Shown here: positions 17,225-26,256 of the stretch, piece by piece
How positions within the stretch are numbered: position 1 is the first letter of the stretch
Layout of the letters: every line of letters begins with the position of its first letter
NCBI RefSeq assembly: GCF_002973535.1
Contig: NZ_PVEP01000001.1
Location: forward strand, 992,001 to 1,056,000
DNA length: 64,000 bases
Direction of reading: 5' to 3'
DNA from: Albidovulum denitrificans
GTDB taxonomy: Bacteria; Pseudomonadota; Alphaproteobacteria; Rhodobacterales; Rhodobacteraceae
The notes under the pieces: generated by a model
Databases searched by the model: none
What the model was told of the DNA's origin: nothing
The model's input: only the letters and a program-made list of their open reading frames with translations
Made by a program: the position numbers and the translations under genes

Positions 17225-17238
17225 ATGATCTGGATCAA
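17225..17238 (-). promoter_or_regulatory. FNR/FnrL-type binding site upstream of the peroxidase gene
   Basis: On the minus strand the site reads TTGATCCAGATCAT, against the consensus TTGAT-N4-ATCAA: nine of ten defined bases match. It is about 71 nt before the peroxidase start codon. An AT-rich TATAAC/TATATA stretch at 17203-17210 lies between them and could be the -10, which would put the site near the class II activator position. Confidence 0.65.
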
Positions 17239-17282
17239 AAGTTCTAGAATGATTCCAGATCACGCAGCGGCAAATCGCCGCC

Positions 17283-18215
17283 CTACCGTCCGCGCGGGGC
17301 GCCGTTTCGCCAGGGCGACAGGATCGCCGCCACTGCCGTGCTGTTGGGGACCGGCACGCCCAGCTCCCGCCCCATCCGGGCCACCGCGCCACAGATCCGG
17401 TCGACCTCGATCGGCTTGCCGTGGTCAAGGTCATGCGCGGTCGAGGCGCGCGCCTCATCCGGCATCTTCGCCGCGAAAGCCATGGTGCGCTCGACCGCGT
17501 TCTCCGGCAGCGCGACGCCCTTCGCGCGGGCGACGGCATCGACCTCGGCCACCAGACCGCGGAAGAACGCCATCAACTCGGGGTTGGCCCTGATCTCGCG
17601 AAACCGGCAGCGCGCGGCGGCGGTGGTGCCGCTGACCGCGTTGAACAGAAGGAACTTCTGCCACAGGTCCACGGTCACGTCGGCGCAATCGGGCGCATTG
17701 ATCCCCGCCGCGCGGAACGCCTCGATCACTGCCCTGACGCGCGGGCTGGTCTGCCGCCCCTCGACGTCGCCGATGGTAAAGCTGCTGCCGCCGCCATATT
17801 GCGTGACCACGCCCGGCGCGGTGATGTTGGAGAAAATCCGCGCGATCCCGGTCAGGGTGTTGCCCGCGCCAAATGCCGCCGCCAGAAGATCGGGCGCATC
17901 GACCCCGTTCTGGAACGGCAGGACAAGCGTGTCGGACTTCGCATGGGGCCGATAGGCGGCGATCACCTCCTCAAGGTCCTGCCCCTTGACCGCGAAGATG
18001 GCCAGATCGGCGGGCGGAAGCGCGGCAAGGTCATCGCTGATGGCGGCGGGGTGGACGACCGTCTCGCCCCCGCCCTCGACCAACTTCAGCCCGTCGCGGC
18101 GGATCGCCTCAAGATGCGCGCCCCGCGCGAGCAGAAAGACGCGATGCCCCGCCGGGATCAGCTTTGCCGCCAGAAAGCCGCCGATCCCGCCGGCCCCGAT
18201 CATCAGGATGTCCAT
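17283..18215 (-). CDS. panE: 2-dehydropantoate 2-reductase (ketopantoate reductase family)
   Basis: 310 aa. NADPH-dependent reduction of 2-dehydropantoate to pantoate in the pantothenate pathway. The N-terminal Rossmann loop is 'MDILMIGAGGIGGFLAAKL' (GxGxxG). 'FAVKGQDLEEVIAAYRP' contains the catalytic-domain Lys pattern. The C-terminal helical domain has 'TVDLWQKFLLFNAVSGTTAA' with the conserved Lys, and 'SSFTIGDVEGR'. PanE paralogues acting on other 2-keto acids are common, so the substrate is not certain. It stands downstream of the methylmalonyl-CoA mutase gene. Confidence 0.85.
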   Translation of the reverse strand: MDILMIGAGGIGGFLAAKLIPAGHRVFLLARGAHLEAIRRDGLKLVEGGGETVVHPAAISDDLAALPPADLAIFAVKGQDLEEVIAAYRPHAKSDTLVLPFQNGVDAPDLLAAAFGAGNTLTGIARIFSNITAPGVVTQYGGGSSFTIGDVEGRQTSPRVRAVIEAFRAAGINAPDCADVTVDLWQKFLLFNAVSGTTAAARCRFREIRANPELMAFFRGLVAEVDAVARAKGVALPENAVERTMAFAAKMPDEARASTAHDLDHGKPIEVDRICGAVARMGRELGVPVPNSTAVAAILSPWRNGAPRGR

Positions 18216-18241
18216 GCCTCACCTCCCTGCGCTCGTGTCCC

Positions 18242-20374
18242 TCAAGCCGCCCGCGCAGCGCGGATCAGGCCAAGGATATCCTTCGCCGCCGCCGGGATAT
18301 TTGTACCCGGCCCGAAGATCGCCTTGACCCCGGCCTTTTTCAGGAACTCGTAATCCTGCTGCGGAATGACGCCGCCGCAGATCACGATAATGTCCCCCGC
18401 GCCCTTGTCCTTCAAGGCCTCGATCAGCTTCGGCGCCAGCGTCTTGTGTCCCGCCGCCTGAGAGGAGATGCCGATGACATGCACGTCATTGTCCACCGCA
18501 TCCTGCGCCGCCTCTTCCGGCGTCTGGAACAGCGGGCCGACATCGACGTCGAAACCGATATCCGCAAAGGCGGTGGCGATCACCTTGGCGCCCCGGTCAT
18601 GGCCGTCCTGCCCCATCTTCACCACCAGCATCCGGGGACGGCGGCCTTCTTCCTCGGCGAAGGCCTCCACATCCTTCTGGATCCGGGCAAAGCCCTCATC
18701 GCCCTCGTAGGCCGCGCCATAGACGCCCGCGAGGGTCTTCACCTCGGCCCGGTGACGGCCGAACACCTTTTCCATCGCCATGCTGATCTCTCCCACGCTC
18801 GCCCGCGCCCGCGCGGCCTCGACCGCCGCTTCAAGCAGATTGCCGCCGTCCTTCGCGCGCCGTTCCAGTTCGGCAAGTGCCGCGTCGCATTTGCCCGCGT
18901 CGCGCGTGGCGCGGATCTTCTCCAGCCGCGCGATCTGGCCGTCGCGGACCTTCATGTTGTCGACGTCGAGGATGTCGATCTGGTCGGTGCCGGTCGGGCG
19001 GTACTTGTTGACGCCGACGACGACCTCTTCGCCCCGGTCGATCATCGCCTGCCGCCGCGCCGCCGACTCCTCGATCCGAAGCTTCGGCATGCCGGAGGCG
19101 ACCGCCTTGGTCATGCCGCCCATCGCCTCGACCTCCTCGATCAGCGCCCAGGCCTTCCCGGCCAGTTCGGCGGTCAGGCTTTCGACGTAATAGGACCCGG
19201 CCAGGGGATCGACGACATGGGTGATGCCGGTTTCCTCCTGAAGGATAAGCTGCGTGTTCCGCGCGATCCGGGCGGAGAATTCCGTCGGCAGCGCGATCGC
19301 CTCATCGAGCGCATTGGTGTGCAACGACTGCGTGCCGCCCAGCGCCGCCGCCATCGCCTCATAGGCCGTGCGGATGACGTTGTTATAGGGGTCCTGCTCC
19401 TGCAAGCTGACGCCCGAGGTCTGGCAATGGGTGCGCAGCATCATGGAGCCGGGTTTCTTCGGCGCGAATTCCGACATGATCCGGTGCCAGAGCATCCGCG
19501 CCGCGCGCAGTTTCGCGGCCTCCATGAAGAAGTTCATGCCGATGGCGAAGAAGAACGACAGCCGCCCGGCAAAGGCGTCCACGTCCATGCCGCGCGCGAT
19601 GGCGGCGCGGACATATTCGCGCCCGTCGGCCAGCGTATAGGCCAGTTCCTGCACAAGGTTCGCGCCCGCCTCCTGCATGTGATAGCCGGAGATGGAGATG
19701 GAGTTGAACTTCGGCATCTCGTTCGCGGTGTATTCGATGATGTCGGCGACGATCCGCATCGAGGGTTCGGGGGGATAGACATAGGTGTTGCGCACCATGA
19801 ATTCCTTGAGGATGTCGTTCTGGATCGTGCCGGACAGCGCCGCGCGGTCCACCCCCTGCTCTTCCCCCGCGACGATGAAATTCGCCAGGATCGGGATCAC
19901 AGCCCCGTTCATCGTCATGGAGACAGAGATCTTTTCCAGCGGGATACCGTCGAAAAGGATCTTCATGTCCTCGACAGAATCGATGGCGACACCGGCCTTG
20001 CCCACGTCCCCCACGACACGGGGGTGGTCGCTGTCATAGCCCCGGTGCGTGGCAAGGTCGAAGGCGACCGAAACGCCCTGCTGCCCGGCGGCAAGGTTCT
20101 TGCGGTAAAAGGCGTTACTCTCCTCGGCGGTAGAGAAACCCGCATATTGCCGGATGGTCCAGGGCCGCCCGGCATACATCGTCGCGCGCGGGCCACGGGT
20201 GAAGGGCGCCACGCCCGGCACCTCGCCCATCTGCGGCAGGCCCTCGGTATCGGCGGCGGTGTAAAGCGGCTTGACCGCGATCCCTTCCAGCGTCTCCCAG
20301 GTCAGATCCTCGGGCGTCCGCCCCCGCAACTCCTTCTCGGCCAGCGCCCGCCAGCCTGCCAGTTTGTCCGTCAT
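18242..20374 (-). CDS. scpA: Methylmalonyl-CoA mutase
   Basis: 710 aa from the ATG at 20374; a 12-residue upstream extension is not conserved. Adenosylcobalamin-dependent interconversion of (R)-methylmalonyl-CoA and succinyl-CoA, the last step of propionyl-CoA assimilation. The TIM-barrel substrate domain opens with '[20 protein letters not shown]' and includes '[19 protein letters not shown]'. The C-terminal B12 domain has the base-off motif Asp590-x-His592-x-x-Gly595 (QDGHDRG), then '[12 protein letters not shown]'. It is a single-chain homodimeric form. pccA and pccB lie upstream on the same strand, giving the full route in this window. Confidence 0.97.
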   Translation of the reverse strand: MTDKLAGWRALAEKELRGRTPEDLTWETLEGIAVKPLYTAADTEGLPQMGEVPGVAPFTRGPRATMYAGRPWTIRQYAGFSTAEESNAFYRKNLAAGQQGVSVAFDLATHRGYDSDHPRVVGDVGKAGVAIDSVEDMKILFDGIPLEKISVSMTMNGAVIPILANFIVAGEEQGVDRAALSGTIQNDILKEFMVRNTYVYPPEPSMRIVADIIEYTANEMPKFNSISISGYHMQEAGANLVQELAYTLADGREYVRAAIARGMDVDAFAGRLSFFFAIGMNFFMEAAKLRAARMLWHRIMSEFAPKKPGSMMLRTHCQTSGVSLQEQDPYNNVIRTAYEAMAAALGGTQSLHTNALDEAIALPTEFSARIARNTQLILQEETGITHVVDPLAGSYYVESLTAELAGKAWALIEEVEAMGGMTKAVASGMPKLRIEESAARRQAMIDRGEEVVVGVNKYRPTGTDQIDILDVDNMKVRDGQIARLEKIRATRDAGKCDAALAELERRAKDGGNLLEAAVEAARARASVGEISMAMEKVFGRHRAEVKTLAGVYGAAYEGDEGFARIQKDVEAFAEEEGRRPRMLVVKMGQDGHDRGAKVIATAFADIGFDVDVGPLFQTPEEAAQDAVDNDVHVIGISSQAAGHKTLAPKLIEALKDKGAGDIIVICGGVIPQQDYEFLKKAGVKAIFGPGTNIPAAAKDILGLIRAARAA

Positions 20375-20465
20375 CGCACTTCCTTTCCGTCCGTCGCGCC
20401 CGAAGGTCACGCTAATCCTTTGGCAAGGCCGTCCTTTCCCCTATATCTGAGGGGAAGGAGACCCG

Positions 20466-20900
20466 ATGAAATCCATCCTTGTCGCACTTGCACTTGTCAC
20501 CGCCGCCGCGCCCGCCCTCGCCGCCGAGGACCCGGGCTTTGCCCCCCTCGACGCCGCCGAAGTGGCGCTGTCCGATTTCCAGTGGCAAAAGCGCCCCGTC
20601 GTCGTCTTTGCCGACACGCCCGCCGATCCGGCCTTTGGCGAACAGATGCGGCTACTTGAGGCGCGCTGGCCGGAACTGGCCGAACGCGACGTCGTCGTCA
20701 TCACCGACACCGACCCGGCGGCGGAAAGCGAGGTGCGCCAGTCCTTGCGCCCGCGTGGCTTCGCGCTGGTGCTGATCGCCAAGGACGGCACCGTAAACCT
20801 GCGCAAACCCTTCCCCTGGGACGTGCGCGAGATCACCCGCGCCATCGACAAGATGCCGATGCGGCGCGAGGAGATGCGGGTGAAGCGGCTGACGAACTGA
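20466..20900 (+). CDS. DUF4174 domain-containing secreted protein
   Basis: 144 aa. Signal peptide MKSILVALALVTAAAPALA-AE, then a thioredoxin-like DUF4174 core ('DFQWQKRPVVVFADTP', 'ERDVVVITDTDP', 'LRPRGFALVLIAKDGTVNLR', 'DVREITRAIDKMPMRREEM'). It lacks the CxxC of thioredoxins. Family role unknown; members are found in many proteobacteria and in animals (CCDC80-related). It is an isolated plus-strand gene, divergent from the mutase and tail to tail with the membrane protein after it (4-bp gap). Confidence 0.78.
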   Translation: MKSILVALALVTAAAPALAAEDPGFAPLDAAEVALSDFQWQKRPVVVFADTPADPAFGEQMRLLEARWPELAERDVVVITDTDPAAESEVRQSLRPRGFALVLIAKDGTVNLRKPFPWDVREITRAIDKMPMRREEMRVKRLTN

Positions 20901-20904
20901 CCCG

Positions 20905-22455
20905 TCATGTCCCCGCCCCCGCATGGGTGATGTAGGCATCGGCCGGAAGCGTCGGGGCGAAAGCTTCGAGCTTGCCGCGCAGTTCCGGCGCATAGGCGGG
21001 GTCGGTCGCGTAGATCGCCACGGTCCAGCCGCCAAGCAGGCCGCGCGCGCGATGCATCTCCAACGCGCCCACCCGCACCCAGTCGGGACCGACAGCGGTG
21101 CCGAACCAGTGGTCATAAACCATCGCCGCCTTGACGCCATGCTTCGCGGCCAGCGGCGCGGCCCAGCCATCGGCGGGCTTCGGCCCATCAAGCCGGGCGC
21201 GCCGCGCCTCATCCGAGCCAAGCCCGAAGATGTCGAGAACGTAATAGGGATTGCCCCAGACCACGCGGCCAAGGTCGTTCACCATCACCGGCGCCTTGAC
21301 GAAATCGCGCGCGAAGCGGGCCATCTGCGCCTGCTGAAGATGAAGCGCCCGCGGGTTCCAAGCATAATAGGTCCAGGTGGAGGGGATATAGACAAGCGCC
21401 CCGGCAAGGATCGCGGCAAGGGCGGCGCCCCCGGCAATCCGGCCCGCGCCCGGTTCAAGCGGTGACGCGGCCAGCAGGATCGCACCCAGAAGGCTAAGGA
21501 GGATATAAGGCTCATACCGGTTCAGCCAGCCGATCTGCCCGGCCAGCAGATGCGCCAGCGCCGACAGCCCCACCGCCATCAGAAGCCAGAAGCCCGGCCC
21601 GCGGCGAAGCGACGGAACCGCCACCGGCAAAAGCAACGCGACCGCCGTCAGCACCGCCAGCAGCGCGCCCGCAGGCTGGCTCACGTTCTCCGCGAACGTC
21701 ATCAGCACCCCGTCGAACGGGCCGCCCCCGGCGCCCAGCGTGGCGGTCTTGGCAAGGATGGACCCCGGCACCGGCGGCAGGCCGAGCGCGACAAGGAACA
21801 GGCTGAACCCCGCAACGACCCCCAGCGCCGGGACCGCGATGGCGAAACCCGCCCGCCGCTGCCCGTGAAGGAAAAGGACAAGCGCCGCCATCAGGCACAG
21901 CGCCAGCCCCTCATACCGCAGAAGGGGTGCCGCGATCGCGGCGGCGATGAACCAGCCCGCAACCCCGCGCCCGGTCAGCGCACGCCAGAGACCCAGCACG
22001 ATCATCAGGCTGGCCAGGATATGCCCCGCCGCCTCCATCCCGGTAAAGCCGACGCCGGAAATGTTCAGCCCGACCGGCGCCCCGACCGCGATGCAGACGG
22101 CCACAAGGCCCGTCAGCCGCGCCTCACCCACGATACGGCCCCAGACCCAGCCGCCCCCGGCCACGGCCAGCGTGTTCCAGAACAACGGCAGCAGACGCTG
22201 AAACCCTGTTTCAGGGAAGGGCAACAAGAGCAGCGGATAAAGGATCGAGGAGGAGGCCGACGCAGGCTCCCCCGCGTTGACGCCATAGCCGCCACGCATG
22301 ATCTCGGACGCGATGGCAAGGTGGATATAGACGTCGTCCAGCGGGTATTCGAACACCCCGGCATGAAGGACGGCCGCGACCTCCCAGACCAGAAAACCCG
22401 CCAGCGCGGCGAGCAACCCCAGTACCGGCAGGGTGTTCGGCCGCGCCTTTGGCAT
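20905..22455 (-). CDS. Multi-pass membrane protein, GT-C glycosyltransferase-like
   Basis: 516 aa with about ten or eleven predicted membrane helices and a soluble C-terminal part (about 415-516). The first periplasmic loop carries 'FEYPLDDVYIHLAIASEI', an acidic pair placed like the catalytic Asp motif of GT-C glycosyltransferases, and a later loop has 'VNAGEPASASSSILYPLLLL'. This suggests transfer of a sugar from a polyprenyl-phosphate donor, but that is inference from topology. It lies 1 bp downstream of pccA on the same strand, so it is likely co-transcribed although it has no evident role in propionate metabolism. Confidence 0.6.
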   Translation of the reverse strand: MPKARPNTLPVLGLLAALAGFLVWEVAAVLHAGVFEYPLDDVYIHLAIASEIMRGGYGVNAGEPASASSSILYPLLLLPFPETGFQRLLPLFWNTLAVAGGGWVWGRIVGEARLTGLVAVCIAVGAPVGLNISGVGFTGMEAAGHILASLMIVLGLWRALTGRGVAGWFIAAAIAAPLLRYEGLALCLMAALVLFLHGQRRAGFAIAVPALGVVAGFSLFLVALGLPPVPGSILAKTATLGAGGGPFDGVLMTFAENVSQPAGALLAVLTAVALLLPVAVPSLRRGPGFWLLMAVGLSALAHLLAGQIGWLNRYEPYILLSLLGAILLAASPLEPGAGRIAGGAALAAILAGALVYIPSTWTYYAWNPRALHLQQAQMARFARDFVKAPVMVNDLGRVVWGNPYYVLDIFGLGSDEARRARLDGPKPADGWAAPLAAKHGVKAAMVYDHWFGTAVGPDWVRVGALEMHRARGLLGGWTVAIYATDPAYAPELRGKLEAFAPTLPADAYITHAGAGT

Positions 22456-22456
22456 C

Positions 22457-24457
22457 CTATTCGAACTCCATGATCACTTCGTCGACCTTCAGGCTCGCCC
22501 CCGCCTCGGCGGCGATCTTCTTGACGACGCCCTTCTTCTCGGCGCGCAGGATGTTTTCCATCTTCATCGCCTCGACAGTGGCCAGCGCCTGACCTTCCTG
22601 CACCTCCTGCCCCTCTTCGACGCTGATCTTCACGACCACGCCGGGCATCGGGCAAAGCAGGAATTTCGACGTGTCGGGCGGCAGCTTTTCCGGCATCAGC
22701 TTTGCCAGTTCGGCCTGACGCGGCGTGCGGACATGAACCTTCATATCCGCGCCACGGGTGCGGATACGGAAACCCGACGGGATCTTGCCGACCTTCAGCA
22801 CCACCATCTGTCCGTCTACATCCAGCCGGGCGAGCGCCTGACCCGGCGTCCAGTCCGAGGCGACGCGGACGGAATGGCCATCCTCGAACGTCACCGTCGC
22901 GCCATTGCGGTCGGCGGCGATCTTCAGGGCAAAGTCGGTCTCTTGCAGGCTGACGACCCAGTCGTCGCCCACCTTGCGTTCGTGATTGCCCAGCCGCCCG
23001 GTGATGCGCGACCGCCGGATCTCAGCCACCCGGTTCATCGCGGCGGCGGCGGCCGCAACCTTGCGCAGTTCAGCCTCCGGCAGGGTCACGCCCTGAAAAC
23101 CGTCGGGATATTCCTCGGCGATGAAGGCCGTGGTCATGTCGCCCGAACAGAACTTCGGATGGTCCATCACGGCCGACAGGAACGGCAGGTTATGCCCGAT
23201 CCCTTCCACCTCGAACGTGTCAAGCGCCTGGCGCATCCCCTCGACCGCCTCGGCGCGCGTCGGCGCCCAGGTGCAAAGCTTGGCGATCATCGGGTCGTAA
23301 TACATGCTGATTTCGCCGCCCTCATAGACGCCGGTATCGTTGCGCACCACGCCCGTGGGCGTCGCCGCCTCGACCGGCGGGCGGTAGCGGGTCAGCCGCC
23401 CGATAGAGGGCAGGAAGTTCCGGTACGGGTCCTCGGCGTAAAGCCGGCTTTCCATCGCCCAGCCGTTGATCTTCAGATCCTTCTGGGCAAAGGGCAGCTT
23501 TTCGCCATTCGCCACCCGGATCATCTGTTCGACCAGATCGACCCCGGTGATCAGCTCCGTCACCGGATGTTCGACCTGCAAACGGGTATTCATTTCAAGG
23601 AAGTAGAAGTTGCGGTTGCCATCGACGATGAACTCGACCGTCCCCGCTGACGTATAACCCACGGCCTTGGCCAGCGCGCAGGCCTGTTCGCCCATCGCCT
23701 TGCGCGTCGCCTCGTCCAGGAAGGGGCTCGGCGCCTCTTCGATCACCTTCTGGTTCCGGCGCTGGATCGAACATTCGCGTTCGTGCAGGTAGACACAGTT
23801 GCCATGCTTGTCGGCCAGCACCTGAATCTCGATATGGCGCGGCTGGGTGACGAATTTCTCGATGAAGATCCGGTCGTCGCCAAAGCTGCTGGCCGCCTCG
23901 TTCTTCGAGGATTGAAAGCCGTCGCGCGCCTCTTCGTCGTTCCAGGCGATCCGCATCCCCTTGCCGCCGCCGCCCGCGCTGGCCTTGATCATCACCGGGT
24001 AACCGATTTCCTTCGAAATCTTCACCGCCTCATCGGCATCGGCGATCAGGCCCATGTAGCCCGGCACGGTCGAAACCCCGGCACCTTGGGCGATCTTCTT
24101 CGAGGTGATCTTGTCCCCCATCGCCTCGATCGCGGGGCTGGGCGGGCCGACGAAGACCACACCCTCTTTCTCAAGAGCTTCCGCGAACTTCATGTTTTCG
24201 CTAAGAAAACCGTAACCCGGATGCACTGCCTCGGCGCCGGTCTGGCGGATCGCCTCCATGATCTTGTCGATCACGATATAGGATTGGTTGGCGGGCGGCG
24301 GGCCGATATGCACCGCCTCATCCGCCATCTTCACATGCAGCGCATTGCGGTCGGCATCGGAATAGACGGCGACGGTCTGGATGCCCATCTTGCGGGCCGA
24401 CTTGATGACCCGGCAAGCGATCTCGCCCCGGTTCGCGATCAGGATCTTCTTGAACAT
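22457..24457 (-). CDS. pccA: Propionyl-CoA carboxylase, biotin-containing alpha subunit
   Basis: 666 aa from the ATG at 24457 (MFKKILIANRGEIACR). Biotin carboxylase ('KASAGGGGKGMRIAW' ATP-grasp loop, 'ERECSIQRRNQKVIEEAPSP', 'NTRLQVEHPVTE'), the BT linker domain (about 450-590), and a C-terminal biotinyl domain with Lys632 in 'VEAMKMENILRAEKKG'. With PccB it converts propionyl-CoA to (S)-methylmalonyl-CoA. Unusually for an operon partner, pccB is about 1.8 kb upstream with several small genes between and a terminator-like hairpin before pccA, so pccA probably has its own promoter. Confidence 0.96.
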   Translation of the reverse strand: MFKKILIANRGEIACRVIKSARKMGIQTVAVYSDADRNALHVKMADEAVHIGPPPANQSYIVIDKIMEAIRQTGAEAVHPGYGFLSENMKFAEALEKEGVVFVGPPSPAIEAMGDKITSKKIAQGAGVSTVPGYMGLIADADEAVKISKEIGYPVMIKASAGGGGKGMRIAWNDEEARDGFQSSKNEAASSFGDDRIFIEKFVTQPRHIEIQVLADKHGNCVYLHERECSIQRRNQKVIEEAPSPFLDEATRKAMGEQACALAKAVGYTSAGTVEFIVDGNRNFYFLEMNTRLQVEHPVTELITGVDLVEQMIRVANGEKLPFAQKDLKINGWAMESRLYAEDPYRNFLPSIGRLTRYRPPVEAATPTGVVRNDTGVYEGGEISMYYDPMIAKLCTWAPTRAEAVEGMRQALDTFEVEGIGHNLPFLSAVMDHPKFCSGDMTTAFIAEEYPDGFQGVTLPEAELRKVAAAAAAMNRVAEIRRSRITGRLGNHERKVGDDWVVSLQETDFALKIAADRNGATVTFEDGHSVRVASDWTPGQALARLDVDGQMVVLKVGKIPSGFRIRTRGADMKVHVRTPRQAELAKLMPEKLPPDTSKFLLCPMPGVVVKISVEEGQEVQEGQALATVEAMKMENILRAEKKGVVKKIAAEAGASLKVDEVIMEFE

Positions 24458-24508
24458 CTCCGTCCCTCTTCTTGGATCGCGCCGGGCCGCTGCCCGTCCG
24501 CGCAAACG

Positions 24509-24541
24509 AAAAGACCACCGCGGCGCGTGGCCGCGATGGTC
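24509..24541 (-). terminator. Rho-independent terminator after the small lipoprotein gene
   Basis: Arms GACCACCGCGGC (24513-24524) and GCCGCGATGGTC (24530-24541) around a 5-nt loop. On the minus strand the stem is followed by TTTT. It lies 45 nt after the lipoprotein stop and upstream of pccA, insulating the two. Confidence 0.75.
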
Positions 24542-24586
24542 CCGATTTCAAACCCTGCGATCCCCGTCAGGGGCCGCGATGACCGC

Positions 24587-24787
24587 TTAGCGGCAAACGC
24601 CCGCGTCGTCGCACAGGACGCCGCCAAGGCCGCCGATGGCCGCACCGGCCAGAACGTTGTTATCCGTCGCGTCGGCGACAAGCGCGCCTGCCGCGGCACC
24701 GGCCAGCCCGCGCTCCGTATCCGTTTGCAGGCAACCGGCCAGCGTACCGACCAGCGCGACCGCCGCGAGATATTTGATGTACCGCAT
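24587..24787 (-). CDS. Small lipoprotein with glycine-zipper segment
   Basis: 66 aa. AGGAGG stands 9 nt before the ATG at 24787. The lipobox is 'LVGTLAGC' with Cys19 as lipidated residue. The mature part is 'LAGAAAGALVADATDNNVLA' and 'GAAIGGLGGVLCDDAGVCR': a glycine/alanine zipper-like helix and two further cysteines at the end. Comparable short glycine-zipper lipoproteins are frequent in Rhodobacteraceae; function unknown. The frame continues far upstream, but that part crosses a terminator and is not coding. Confidence 0.7.
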   Translation of the reverse strand: MRYIKYLAAVALVGTLAGCLQTDTERGLAGAAAGALVADATDNNVLAGAAIGGLGGVLCDDAGVCR

Positions 24788-25127
24788 TCTGCTCTTCCTC
24801 CTGAATGGGAATTTATATGGCGGCAGATTAGCGAATTTCCCGTCCGGGAAAAGTGATTTCGACGTGAGGGGGATCGCCCGGCACAGGGGTGCGCGCCCCC
24901 GCGCGGCCCCGGCGCATGAACGAAAACCGGCCTGACCCCGAAGGGGCCAGGCCGTAGAGAAGGGGAAGGGTAACGGTTTTGACAATTCGGGGCGGAAAGC
25001 TTGCTGTAGGGTGACGCCCCACAGACAGCATGTTCGCCATGCCCGTCGCAGGCAAACCCAAAGTTTCCGCCGGGGAAACGGTCGGCAAAATCGCGCCAGT
25101 TCACGCCTTGGTTGCGCGAAATCATGC
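24788..25127. other. Mostly non-coding stretch with a terminator and a doubtful small ORF
   Basis: 340 bp between the lipoprotein and the 117-residue gene. It holds a strong minus-strand terminator (24923-24954) and an ATG at 25125 with a good Shine-Dalgarno whose frame runs through the terminator. No recognisable protein, tRNA or riboswitch was seen. Confidence 0.5.
24923..24954 (-). terminator. Strong Rho-independent terminator
   Basis: Stem of 12 pairs with one mismatch (CGGCCTGACCCC, loop GAA, GGGGCCAGGCCG; 24928-24954), followed on the minus strand by GGTTTTCG. It is about 170 nt downstream of the gene ending at 25128, so something in that gap is transcribed. Confidence 0.75.
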
Positions 25128-25481
25128 CTATTCCTCCCCCTCGAACACCTCGGGGAAGGCCGCCCTTGCGCGTGGAAGATCAATTTTCAGCAAGGCTTCG
25201 TAGGAATTCGCGTCAAACGGCTCTTCCGCCGGAACCACCTCGCGCCCGAAAAACCAGCTGAGTCGCCCGGCATCGAGATTGCCGCGCTCGAACGGCTCTT
25301 CGCCGAAATGATCCCACAGCGCCGCCAGAAACGCCGCATCGGCGCGGCGGTCGGCGGGGCTGCGGTCGCGATACCGCTCACGCGCGAAAAGCTTGCTGAC
25401 CCCCTTGGGGTTGGCGCGGCGGATGGTGAACTGGAAATCGGTGCCGGGAAGCCGGCCGGGAAAGCCGCGATGCTTCAGCAT
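25128..25481 (-). CDS. Conserved hypothetical protein (117 aa)
   Basis: Starts at MLKHRGFPGRLPG (ATG at 25481); an in-frame start 24 bp upstream adds a Gly-rich tail without a family look. Soluble, charged and mostly helical, with 'RRANPKGVSKLFARERYRDR' and 'ALWDHFGEEPFERGNLDAGR' the most distinctive blocks. I know no named domain for it. No signal peptide or membrane segment. It stands between two small lipoprotein genes in the region that separates pccA from pccB. Its last codons (GAGGGGGAGGAATAG) form a Shine-Dalgarno for the doubtful ORF that follows. Confidence 0.65.
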   Translation of the reverse strand: MLKHRGFPGRLPGTDFQFTIRRANPKGVSKLFARERYRDRSPADRRADAAFLAALWDHFGEEPFERGNLDAGRLSWFFGREVVPAEEPFDANSYEALLKIDLPRARAAFPEVFEGEE

Positions 25482-25519
25482 GTCGCACCCTCCCCCGCCC
25501 CGCAAGACAGGGCGAAGAC

Positions 25520-25551
25520 GGCCGGCCCGAACCCCGAAGGCCGGGCCGACC
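25520..25551 (-). terminator. Hairpin downstream of the 42-residue lipoprotein gene
   Basis: Arms GGCCGGCCCG (25520-25529) and CGGGCCGACC (25542-25551), just after the minus-strand stop at 25560. There is no clear T-run, so it may be an attenuating or RNA-stabilising hairpin rather than a full terminator. Confidence 0.4.
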
Positions 25552-25559
25552 GAAGGCGC

Positions 25560-25688
25560 TTACTTGTACTTGCCCGTGAACACCGGCTCTTGCGAGACGG
25601 GCTGTTCGACATAGACCGTTTCCTGCTTCTTGGCGCAGGCGGCGACGGCGGCAACCAGAATGGCCGCGAAGAGAACTTTCTTCGACAT
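25560..25688 (-). CDS. Very small lipoprotein (42 aa)
   Basis: ATG at 25688 with AGGAG 6 nt upstream. The product starts MSKKVLFAAILVAAVAAC, a lipoprotein signal with Cys18 at the cleavage site, and the mature peptide is only 25 residues (AKKQETVYVEQPVSQEPVF, then TGKYK). The Lys/Gln start and the repeated Val-Glu-Gln-Pro are reminiscent of entericidin-sized lipoproteins, and similar 40-residue lipoproteins occur in Rhodobacteraceae. Function unknown. Confidence 0.7.
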   Translation of the reverse strand: MSKKVLFAAILVAAVAACAKKQETVYVEQPVSQEPVFTGKYK

Positions 25689-25869
25689 GTATTTCTCCTG
25701 CTCAGAGGACGGGCCGTGCGGTCTTCCGCATTCGCCCCGCCGGGGTTGACCTCATCGGACGCCAGGGCGCCGATTGCGCGCACCATAGCCGATGTCGCGG
25801 CGCCTGCCCATCCCATGTTCGCCCCCAGGTTCGGCCGCTGTGGCGACCGGGCATCACCCGCGTGGATCA

Positions 25870-26244
25870 TCAGAACGGCTCCCAGACACAGCGATCCCCG
25901 TCGATGCTGTAGGCTTCGAAATATTGCGTGGCCTCGGGGGCCGGTTCGCCAAAGGCGACCTCGCGGTCCGACAGCACGATGATGATCTGCGCTGGAACCG
26001 GCCCGGTCTGCGCCAGGCGCGGCAGGGCGAAATCGTTGCACAGCGCCTCCATATCCGCCTGCGCGGCCTCTGCACCGATGGTCCCGCCCGCGCGCGCGAT
26101 GGCGGGCGCGATGAAACGGAACCGCTGGGTCAGGCCCTCTGGCCCCGGCTCGGCAAGGATGGTGTCGAGAAACCGCACCTCCTGCCCGGACGGCACCACG
26201 ATGGGGTCCGCCTTCCGCTTGGTCTGTTCCACCTGACCGGCCAT
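25870..26244 (-). CDS. DUF6497 family protein
   Basis: 124 aa. The order of blocks matches DUF6497 of Rhodobacteraceae: 'VVPSGQEVRFLDTILAEPGP', 'LTQRFRFIAPAIARAGGTIG', 'ADMEALCNDFALPRLA', 'AQIIIVLSDREVAFGEPAPE', and a closing 'QYFEAYSIDGDRCVWEPF'. Cysteines near residues 88 and 120 may pair if the protein is exported, but no signal peptide is seen with this start. It begins 12 bp after the pccB stop, suggesting read-through from pccB. Function unknown. Confidence 0.7.
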   Translation of the reverse strand: MAGQVEQTKRKADPIVVPSGQEVRFLDTILAEPGPEGLTQRFRFIAPAIARAGGTIGAEAAQADMEALCNDFALPRLAQTGPVPAQIIIVLSDREVAFGEPAPEATQYFEAYSIDGDRCVWEPF

Positions 26245-26256
26245 CGCGATGCGCCC

